Part shown: one piece after another, positions 1 to 5,836 of the stretch
Layout: each line of letters opens with the position of its first letter
How positions within the stretch are numbered: position 1 is the first letter of the stretch
Source: an uncultured Gammaproteobacteria bacterium
GTDB taxonomy: Bacteria > Pseudomonadota > Gammaproteobacteria > Pseudomonadales > Pseudohongiellaceae
Reading direction: 5' to 3'
Length of the DNA: 7,980 nt
NCBI GenBank assembly: GCA_903889815.1
Contig: CAISYX010000054.1
Location: forward strand, 1-7,980
Made by a program: the position numbers and the translations under genes
The notes under the pieces: generated by a model
Seen by the model: the letters and a program-made list of their open reading frames with translations, nothing else
The model's database searches: none
What the model was told of the DNA's origin: nothing

Positions 1-706
1 ACAATTTCAGAGTCTTGAGCCGCGTGAAATTCTGCGTCACATCCTGAGCGAGATTCCTGCCATCGCGGTCTCCTTCAGCGGTGCGGAAGATGTCGCCCTG
101 GTGCACATGGCCTGGAAAGCAAACAAGCAAATCAAGGTGTTCAGCCTGGACACAGGGCGCCTGCACCCGGAAACGCTGCGGTTCATCGAGCAGGTGCGCA
201 AACTCTGGAAGCTCGACCTCGAGATCATGAGCCCGGATGCGGCACAGCTGCAGACGCTCACCCGTGCCAAGGGGCTGTTCAGCTTTTATGAGGACGGCCA
301 TGAAGAGTGCTGCGGCATACGCAAGGTCGAACCGCTGCGTCGCCAGCTGGCAGGGCTGGACGCCTGGATTACCGGGCAGAGGCGCGACCAGAGCCCTACC
401 CGCGCAGAAGTGTCTGTCGCTCAGCTGGACAAGGCCTTCTCTACTGCCGCCCGGCCCCTGCTGAAATTCAATCCACTGGCCAACTGGACCTCGAAGCAAG
501 TCTGGGACTACATACGCCTGCTGGAGCTGCCCTTCAACCCCCTGCACGAGCGCGGCTTCGTCAGCATTGGTTGCGAACCCTGTACCCGTCCGACAGGACC
601 AAATCAGCACGAACGCGAAGGCCGCTGGTGGTGGGAAGAAGCGACTGCCAGGGAATGCGGACTGCACAAGCCCGGCGTCATATCCAGCGACCGCATGCCC
701 GGCTGA
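1..706 (+). CDS. cysH: Assimilatory adenylylsulfate (APS) reductase, 5' end cut by window
   Basis: Cytosolic enzyme of assimilatory sulfate reduction. It reduces adenylylsulfate to sulfite and AMP, using thioredoxin or a similar thiol donor. The reading frame is open from base 2, so the true start lies outside the window; about 234 residues are visible, against roughly 240-270 for the family. The PP-loop-type nucleotide motif SFSGAED is at bases 71-91. Counting from the internal Met at 101, a Cys pair (C70-C71, in ECCGIRK) and a CxxC (C158, C161, in GCEPCTRP) form the four-cysteine set that binds a [4Fe-4S] cluster. This set marks APS reductases and is absent from E. coli-type PAPS reductase. 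The catalytic C-terminal ECGLH motif (C186) is present, as are TGQRRDQSPTR and GRWWWEE. The gene converges on cysB with 6 bp between stop codons. Choosing APS over PAPS as substrate rests on the cluster cysteines, a well-established family rule. Confidence 0.95.
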   Translation, partial: QFQSLEPREILRHILSEIPAIAVSFSGAEDVALVHMAWKANKQIKVFSLDTGRLHPETLRFIEQVRKLWKLDLEIMSPDAAQLQTLTRAKGLFSFYEDGHEECCGIRKVEPLRRQLAGLDAWITGQRRDQSPTRAEVSVAQLDKAFSTAARPLLKFNPLANWTSKQVWDYIRLLELPFNPLHERGFVSIGCEPCTRPTGPNQHEREGRWWWEEATARECGLHKPGVISSDRMPG

Positions 707-717
707 CCCGGTTCAGC
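702..717. terminator. Small inverted repeat spanning the convergent cysH and cysB stop codons (weak)
   Basis: GCTGA at 702-706 and TCAGC at 713-717 form a 5-bp perfect stem around a 6-base loop. The stop codon of each convergent gene lies within one arm. No U-tract follows on either strand, so this is at best a weak bidirectional terminator. It may also be chance symmetry from two facing TGA codons. Confidence 0.2.
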
Positions 718-1690
718 GCAGGATCGGTATGGGCACAGCAGCGAACAATACATCCAGTTCGTGCTGCGACCTGGTGGCAATGGCCGCCCGAATGAGTGCC
801 GGGTGCAGATGCGGCGCGAACATCTCGATGAAATCCAGCATGTAGCCTCGCAGCACCGCGCCCCGGCGAAAGCCGATGCGAGTGGTGCTGAAATCGAAGA
901 GATGGCTGATATCCACAGCCACCAGGTCAGCATCCTTCGTGGCATCCCAGGCCATGCTGGCCACAATGCCGATGCCCACCCCCAGCCTCACATAGGTCTT
1001 GATGACATCCGCATCCGCCGCCGTCACGACGATATGCGGGACCAGGTCGTGGGCCCTGAATGCGTCATCCAGCTTGGCGCGTCCCGTGAATCCAGACACA
1101 TAGGTCACGATCGGAAATCGCGCGATGTCGGCGTGGGTCAGCCGCTCCACTGCCAGCAGAGCATGGCCCTGAGGAAGCAGCAGCACCCGGTTCCAGCGGT
1201 AACAAGGCATCATGATCAGGTCTCCCGCCAGCTCCATGGACTCTGTCGCGATGGCGAAATCGGCCGCACCGCGAGCGGCCATCTCGGCAATCTGCAGCGG
1301 CGTGCCCTGATGCATGTGCAGGGACACTGAAGGATACTGGCTCACAAAGCGGCTAATGATGGCCGGCAGCACATAGCGGGACTGAGTATGGGTGGTGGCG
1401 ATGGAAAGACTGCCGGACTTTTCATCCGTAAATTCCCGGGCGATGGCGCGGATATTGTCCATCCTCAACAGCACGGCACCTGCCTCTTCCAGAATGCGCT
1501 GCCCGGCCGGCGTCAGCCCGCTCAGATGCTTGCCGTTGCGCACGAAAATCTGGACGCCCAGCTCTTCCTCCAGCTGCAGAATCTGTTTGCTGATGCCAGG
1601 CTGCGAAGTGAACAGCGACTGGGCCGCCGCCGAGACATTCATGCCATTGCGCGCGACTTCCCAGACGTAACGCAATTGCTGCAGCTTCAT
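713..1690 (-). CDS. cysB: LysR-family regulator of sulfur assimilation, CysB
   Basis: Transcription factor that activates cysteine-regulon genes (sulfate uptake and reduction) in response to N-acetylserine/O-acetylserine and sulfur status. The 325-residue length matches CysB (about 324). The N-terminal winged helix-turn-helix covers roughly residues 1-60, including NVSAAAQSLFTSQPGISKQ. The effector-binding domain follows. T100, T102 and Q103 in TTHTQSRYVLP, and T202 in SGFTGR, fall at the same numbers as ligand-contacting residues described for Klebsiella CysB. The ATG at 1690 was chosen because the protein begins MKLQQLRY as in CysB/Cbl and is preceded by a GGGGAG ribosome site (complement of 1691-1700); an in-frame ATG at 1777 would add 29 unrelated residues. 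The start overlaps the upstream nucleotidase stop as ATGA, implying translational coupling. The paralogue Cbl is an alternative, but length, ligand residues and the neighbouring cysH favour CysB. Confidence 0.94.
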   Translation of the reverse strand: MKLQQLRYVWEVARNGMNVSAAAQSLFTSQPGISKQILQLEEELGVQIFVRNGKHLSGLTPAGQRILEEAGAVLLRMDNIRAIAREFTDEKSGSLSIATTHTQSRYVLPAIISRFVSQYPSVSLHMHQGTPLQIAEMAARGAADFAIATESMELAGDLIMMPCYRWNRVLLLPQGHALLAVERLTHADIARFPIVTYVSGFTGRAKLDDAFRAHDLVPHIVVTAADADVIKTYVRLGVGIGIVASMAWDATKDADLVAVDISHLFDFSTTRIGFRRGAVLRGYMLDFIEMFAPHLHPALIRAAIATRSQHELDVLFAAVPIPILR

Positions 1691-2622
1691 TTCTCCCCCT
1701 GCTTCTCGGCTGGCGGATTGTTGGCCACACCACTGGGAACATGCCCGGTCGCCACGTGATGGCGGGCGGAATCGCAATGGGCCTGCTGATCGTCAAAGAA
1801 CACATCTGCATCGTAAGCCTGCAAAAAGGCGCCTTTTTCCTTGCCGCCAAGGAAAAGTGATTCGTCGATGCGGATGTTCCATGCCCGCAGCGTCTTGACT
1901 ACCCGCTCGTGGGCAGGCGCCGAACGCGCGGTCACCAGACAGGTACGCAGTGGCGCTTGCCCTGGCGGGAATGCCATCTGCAGGCGTTGCAAGGCAGCAA
2001 GAAACGGCTTGAACGGTCCGCCTGACAGCGGCTGATTGGCTGCCTTTTGTTCGCTTGCCGTAAACGCAGCCAGACCGCTGGACTTGTAAATGCGCTCCGC
2101 TTCATCAGAGAACAGCACGGCGTCACCGTCAAACGCAAACTTGAGACGCCCGGCAGGATTGGCGCTGACCTTGGAAGGCAGAATGGTGGCGGCCGCCACG
2201 CCTTGCTCAAGCGCATGCCGCACATCGCTTCCGTCCGTGGAGAGGAACAGGTGGCAATTGAACGGCGCGATATAACGATAAGGACTCTCGCCACCACTGA
2301 ATGCCGCGCGGGTGATCTTCAGGCCGTAGTGACTGATGGAGTTGAAGATGCGCAGCCCCGTGTCGGCACTGTTTCGTGACAACAGGATAACTTCGACACG
2401 AGCCTCTCCCAGCAACTCGTTCAGCGCCAGAAGCTTGTTCACCAGGACGAATGCATCGCCCGGCTGCAGTGGCTCGTTCTCGTGGGCGATCTGGTATTGC
2501 TGGTAAGCCTCAAGGCCATGCTGCTCGTAAACCTGATGACTCTCATCAAGGTTGAACAGGGCGCGCGACGAGATGGCGATGACCAGCTGGTCGACATTGG
2601 CAACTGCGCTTGGCGCTGACAT
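1687..2622 (-). CDS. Cytosolic 5'-nucleotidase (NT5C1/cN-I-like, HAD fold)
   Basis: A 311-residue protein of the bacterial family related to eukaryotic cytosolic 5'-nucleotidase I, which hydrolyses nucleoside 5'-monophosphates such as AMP to nucleosides and phosphate. Near the N-terminus is ISSRALFNLDESHQVY (residues 17-32), typical of the family. HAD-like catalytic motifs follow: FDGDAVLFSDE at 164-174 (D165 likely nucleophile, D167 acid/base), LVTARS at 229-234, a lysine in GGKEKG (259-264), and the metal-binding acidic pair in FFDDQ (275-279). There is no signal peptide or membrane segment. The ATG at 2622 gives a normal family length and a start just upstream of the first conserved block. 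The frame continues upstream to an ATG at 3441, but that stretch is antisense to the patatin frame. A modest GGA ribosome site lies about 10 bases before the ATG. The gene is first of a pair with cysB, joined by ATGA. The exact nucleotide preference cannot be read from sequence. Confidence 0.88.
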   Translation of the reverse strand: MSAPSAVANVDQLVIAISSRALFNLDESHQVYEQHGLEAYQQYQIAHENEPLQPGDAFVLVNKLLALNELLGEARVEVILLSRNSADTGLRIFNSISHYGLKITRAAFSGGESPYRYIAPFNCHLFLSTDGSDVRHALEQGVAAATILPSKVSANPAGRLKFAFDGDAVLFSDEAERIYKSSGLAAFTASEQKAANQPLSGGPFKPFLAALQRLQMAFPPGQAPLRTCLVTARSAPAHERVVKTLRAWNIRIDESLFLGGKEKGAFLQAYDADVFFDDQQAHCDSARHHVATGHVPSGVANNPPAEKQGEK

Positions 2623-2679
2623 GCTTAGTTTCCATGGTTGGCACTGAATTGCCGCCGCAGGGCGGAGTGAGCAGCGCTG

Positions 2680-2685
2680 AGTATA
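2680..2685 (-). promoter_or_regulatory. Candidate -10 element for the nucleotidase-cysB pair
   Basis: On the minus strand the hexamer TATACT (5 of 6 matches to TATAAT) lies about 57 bases before the nucleotidase ATG. No convincing -35 hexamer sits 16-18 bases upstream; TGGCGA at a 19-base spacing is the nearest. It is the best visible promoter candidate for this leftward pair, but the weak -35 suggests dependence on an activator, or that the match is fortuitous. Confidence 0.3.
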
Positions 2686-2727
2686 GTCCAAAGCGGCTGG
2701 TGGATCGCCAGCCATCTCAGCGTCGCA

Positions 2728-2757
2728 ATGACAGGCCGTCGCTGATGGGGCTAGAAT
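2728..2757 (+). promoter_or_regulatory. Candidate sigma70 promoter in front of the patatin remnant
   Basis: ATGACA at 2728-2733 (5 of 6 to TTGACA) and TAGAAT at 2752-2757 (5 of 6 to TATAAT) are separated by 18 bases. Transcription would begin near 2763-2766. That point is already at or just before the surviving patatin coding sequence, leaving no room for a ribosome site, a start codon or the family's usual N-terminus. Confidence 0.45.
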
Positions 2758-3828
2758 CGTCGCATTCACCTGCCCTGCAAAGAGTTCCTGCCCCGCGAAG
2801 CCAGCAATCCCTTTCAGATCATCACCGGCGCCTCGGCAGGAGCGCTCAATGCGGCGTCCATTGCCACGCATGCACAGCGCCTGCGCACCGCCGTGCGCAT
2901 GCTCGAGTATGTCTGGAGCAACATCAGCAGCGATCAGGTGTACCGGCTCGACTCCGGCGGCCTGATCAGCAGCGCCTCGAACTGGGTGTTCTCCTTTCTG
3001 GCCAACCGCCGCAGGGATACTCCGGCGTCGCTGCTCGACAATGCCCCACTGGAAGCACTGCTGGGCAAGGTGATCAAGTTCGAGCGGCTGCAGCGCAGCA
3101 TAGAAGCCGGTTATCTTGAGGCTCTGGCGATCACCGCATCGGGGTACACCAGCGGGGAATCTGTCTCGTTCTACCAGGGCGCAGCCGGTCTGCAGAATTG
3201 GCACAAGGCTCATCGTGTGGGAATTCGCAGCACACTGGGCGTGCAGCATTTGCTGGCGTCCTCCGCCATTCCCACTCTGTTTCCGGCGGTGCGAATCAAT
3301 CGGGAGTTCTTTGGTGACGGCGCCATCCGCCAGCTCTCGCCCCTGAGCCCGGCCATCAAACTGGGAGCCGATCGCATCCTGGCCGTGGGCGTCAGCAGCA
3401 ACAAGCCAGGCAGCCCACCCCGGGATGCAGCTCCCTCGCATCCGTCACTCACCCAGATTCTTGCCCATATTCTCAACAGCGCTTTTGTGGATACATTGAC
3501 CAATGACATGGAGGCTCTGCGCCGGGTGAACAACCTGCTGCCGCTGATCCCCCCGGAGCGACTGCAGGACGAAGCCGCATTGGGCCTGAAACCCATCTGC
3601 CTTCTGGACATCTCACCCAGCCAGAACATGAACACCATCGCGGCAGAATATTTTGATGACCTGCCCCGCGCCCTGCGGCTGTTCGTCAAGGACTCGGGGT
3701 CAAGCAGCGTGCTGAGCCTGCTGATGTTCGAGAAGCGCTACTGTCAGCGCCTCATCGCACTGGGACTGCACGACGCCATGGCCAAGGAAGAACAGATCCG
3801 CGATTTTTTCAGTCCAGCACGCACTTGA
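2755..3828 (+). pseudogene. Patatin-like phospholipase, N-terminus missing
   Basis: Patatin-family proteins are serine acylhydrolases with a Ser-Asp catalytic dyad. This frame carries the GASAG nucleophile elbow (2827-2841, Ser codon 2833) and the DGA motif with the catalytic Asp (codon 3316) followed by IRQLSPLSPAIKLGA, and runs without interruption to a TGA at 3826-3828. The expected N-terminal glycine-rich oxyanion-hole segment (GGGxRG type), which normally lies some 20-40 residues before the Ser motif, is absent in every frame. The frame opens after a TAG at 2752-2754, and its first ATG/GTG/TTG is GTG 2887, then ATG 2893, both downstream of the nucleophile. A product from 2893 (311 residues) would lack both oxyanion loop and catalytic Ser. 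Only a CTG (2770) or ATT (2764) precedes the Ser motif. I infer a deletion joining the promoter to about codon 25-35 of the original gene. Non-standard initiation or an assembly error remain possible. The 3' end overlaps msrA tail to tail by 20 bp. Confidence 0.72.
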
Positions 3829-4444
3829 GTCCAAGCCCGCCGATGCCGCAGTAGCCATTGGGGTTCTTGGCGAGGTATTGCTGGTGATAATCCTCTGCAT
3901 AATAAAATGCATCCAACATTTTGATTTCAGTAGTAATAGAGCCATGCCCTTCACGCCTTAGCAAGGCCTGAACCTGTTGCTGGCTGGCCAGTGACGCCGA
4001 CAAGGCCTCAGCAGTCAGTGCATAGATTGCCGAGCGGTACTGGGTACCCCGGTCATGCCCTTGACGCATGCCCTGAGTAGGGTCATGGGCTTCCCAGAAC
4101 ACTTCCAGCAGACGCTTCAGTGAAATCACTTGCGGATCGTAATGCACAAGCACCACTTCCGTGTGGCCTGTCCAGCCACCACACACTTCCTCATAGGTGG
4201 GGTTCGGTGTAATGCCCCCCGCATAACCCACCGCCGTGCTGAACACCCCTTCCAGACGCCAGAACACCCGCTCGGCACCCCAGAAACACCCCAGCGCGAA
4301 TACCGCCTGCTGCAGGTGCACCGGCAGCGGTGCACGATAGGGCTGACCATTGACGAAATGACGGTTGCTGACCTGCATGGGCACAGCGCGCCCGGGCAGT
4401 GCCGTGGCCAACGTCGGCAGGGAATCCGGTTTGCGTGAAAACAT
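3809..4444 (-). CDS. msrA: Peptide methionine (S)-S-oxide reductase MsrA
   Basis: Repairs oxidised proteins by reducing the S-epimer of methionine sulfoxide back to methionine, with electrons from thioredoxin; cytosolic. The 211-residue product aligns along its length with E. coli MsrA (212). The catalytic motif is GCFWG at residues 52-56 (C53). Other family blocks are YAGGITPNPTYEEVC, TGHTE, WEAHDPTQGMRQGHDRGTQYRSAIY and FYYAEDYHQQYL. Two C-terminal resolving cysteines, C199 in GYCGIGG and C208 three residues before the last, match the three-cysteine class. The ATG at 4444 was preferred because the N-terminus MFSRKPDSLP..ALPGR fits E. coli MsrA and an ACGAGGA ribosome site lies just upstream (complement of 4453-4459); an in-frame ATG at 4486 adds 14 unrelated residues. 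It is divergent from argD across 213 bp and overlaps the patatin frame by 20 bp at its 3' end. No fused MsrB domain is present. Confidence 0.96.
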   Translation of the reverse strand: MFSRKPDSLPTLATALPGRAVPMQVSNRHFVNGQPYRAPLPVHLQQAVFALGCFWGAERVFWRLEGVFSTAVGYAGGITPNPTYEEVCGGWTGHTEVVLVHYDPQVISLKRLLEVFWEAHDPTQGMRQGHDRGTQYRSAIYALTAEALSASLASQQQVQALLRREGHGSITTEIKMLDAFYYAEDYHQQYLAKNPNGYCGIGGLGLKCVLD

Positions 4445-4657
4445 GGTTTGTATCCTCGTTTCGCAGTAGGGAAAGCAGCCTGTCATATCAGGCAGAAGGC
4501 GCGCCGTCTGTGGGCTGGCGGCTTGAATGCTGACGGGTGATCAGGCATCATCGCGCCTCTGGAAAAACAGGTCCGGCGCCTGCCATTCCGGCCCCGCAAC
4601 GCCGCGCAGTATAGCTTACGCCCTGAGCCCCACACTGGACTTGAAAAGGATGGTCGC
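4445..4657. promoter_or_regulatory. Divergent msrA-argD intergenic region with two small palindromes
   Basis: This 213-bp region must hold promoters for both genes, but none is convincing. On the minus strand TATACT (complement of 4608-4613) could serve msrA, without a clear -35. On the plus strand TTGAAT (4523-4528) and CATCAT (4546-4551), 17 bases apart, are a weak pair for argD. Two short inverted repeats are visible: GCCTG-6-CAGGC (4478-4493) and TGAT-5-ATCA (4538-4550). Either could be an operator half-site pair or a chance match. No good match to the E. coli ARG box was seen. The argD ribosome site AAAGGA is at 4645-4650. Confidence 0.3.
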
Positions 4658-5836
4658 ATGATTTCCGCATTGATGAGCAACTACGGCAACCCGGACCTGG
4701 AATTCGAGCGCGGCCAGGGCACCTGGCTCTATACACCGGCGGGCGAGCGCTACCTCGATTTCACTACCGGGATCGCCGTGAACTGCCTGGGACATTGCCA
4801 TCCCCATCTCGTACAGGCACTGCAGGAGCAGGCCACCCGTATCTGGCACAGCTCCAACCTGTTCCGCATTCCCCAGACGGAGCGCCTGGCGCAGCGCCTT
4901 GTGGACAATACCTTTGCAGACCGCGTGTTCTTCAGCAATTCCGGCACGGAAGCGGTGGAAGCCGGCTTCAAGATGATGCGGCGGTATCACTACAGTCGCG
5001 GCGAAAGTCAGCGGGTGCGCATCATCTCCCTGAGCAGTTCGTTCCACGGCCGCACCCTGGCACCCATTGCCGCGTGCAAGAATCCCGTCCACATCGAGGG
5101 CTTCCTGACCGGCGACCCAGGGTTTGACCAGGTGCCTTTCGGTGACATCGATGCTCTGCGCGCTGCCATTACGCCGGAGACGGCAGGTGTCATTCTGGAG
5201 CCTATCCAAGGTGAAGGCGGCATTCGCCTGACCCCCTTCGACTATCTCAGTCAGGTCCGCGAGCTTTGCGATGAGCAGGGCATTCTGCTGATGTATGACG
5301 AGGTGCAGTCTGGCGTGGGGCGCTCCGGCTATCTGTATGCCTACATGGCCTCCGGTGTTGTGCCCGATCTGCTGGCCTCCGCGAAAGGCCTCGGCGGCGG
5401 CTTCCCGATTGGCGCCTGCCTGTCCAGCGAACGCGTGGCCGCGCCCATGGTGGCTGGCACGCACGGCAGCACCTTTGGCGGCAACCCGCTGGCGACCGCT
5501 GTCGGCAATGCTGTCCTGGATGTGATTCTGGCACCGGGCTTTCTTGCGGAGGCCATGGCAGGTGCGGCGCAACTGCGCGCCGGACTGGCTGAACTGATCA
5601 ATGAATACCCCGGCGTGATCTCCGAACAGACCGGCCTTGGCTACATGATCGGGCTCAAGTGCAGCATCAGCAACGCCGACTTCATTTACGCGCTCAAGGA
5701 CGAACACATGCTGGTGGTCAAGGCTGGTGGCAACTCCGTGCGTCTGCTGCCGCCGCTGAATGTGACTGCGGAGGAAATCGCTCACGCACTCGCCATTGTG
5801 CGGACTGCCTGCGCCCGGCTGGCGACAGCGCGCTGA
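4658..5836 (+). CDS. argD: Acetylornithine aminotransferase (class III, PLP-dependent)
   Basis: PLP enzyme converting N-acetylglutamate 5-semialdehyde and glutamate to N-acetylornithine and 2-oxoglutarate, the fourth step of arginine synthesis; many ArgD proteins also make N-succinyl-diaminopimelate for lysine. The 392-residue length is standard. Visible blocks are LDFTTGIAVNCLGHCHPHL (33-51), the phosphate-binding SGTEA (95-99), FHGRT (129-133), EPIQGEGG (181-188), DEVQSGVGR (214-222, D214 pairs with the PLP ring nitrogen), the Schiff-base lysine K243 in SAKGLGGGFPIGA, and HGSTFGGNPLA (269-279). The ATG at 4658 follows AAAGGA by 7 bases, and MISALM resembles starts of ArgD-type enzymes. Overall the sequence reminds me more of alphaproteobacterial ArgD than of the E. 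coli enzyme. The stop shares one base with the next start (TGATG), so it is probably co-translated with the diguanylate cyclase. Another omega-aminotransferase specificity (succinylornithine, for example) cannot be excluded. Confidence 0.9.
   Translation: MISALMSNYGNPDLEFERGQGTWLYTPAGERYLDFTTGIAVNCLGHCHPHLVQALQEQATRIWHSSNLFRIPQTERLAQRLVDNTFADRVFFSNSGTEAVEAGFKMMRRYHYSRGESQRVRIISLSSSFHGRTLAPIAACKNPVHIEGFLTGDPGFDQVPFGDIDALRAAITPETAGVILEPIQGEGGIRLTPFDYLSQVRELCDEQGILLMYDEVQSGVGRSGYLYAYMASGVVPDLLASAKGLGGGFPIGACLSSERVAAPMVAGTHGSTFGGNPLATAVGNAVLDVILAPGFLAEAMAGAAQLRAGLAELINEYPGVISEQTGLGYMIGLKCSISNADFIYALKDEHMLVVKAGGNSVRLLPPLNVTAEEIAHALAIVRTACARLATAR

Noticed and set aside
1691..1777. An upstream ATG at 1777 for cysB
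   Set aside because: The 29 extra residues lie inside the nucleotidase coding region and are unlike CysB. The ATG at 1690 has a strong ribosome site and gives the canonical MKLQQLRY start.
2610..3119. A plus-strand open frame of 169 codons spanning the nucleotidase promoter and the start of the patatin remnant
   Set aside because: It is in a different frame from the recognisable patatin sequence and does not supply the missing glycine-rich N-terminus, so it is not a frameshifted start of that gene.
2623..3441. A 273-codon N-terminal extension of the nucleotidase frame, to an ATG at 3441
   Set aside because: The extension is antisense to the patatin frame, matches no nucleotidase domain, and would nearly double the normal family length. 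The ATG at 2622 gives 311 residues starting just before the conserved block.
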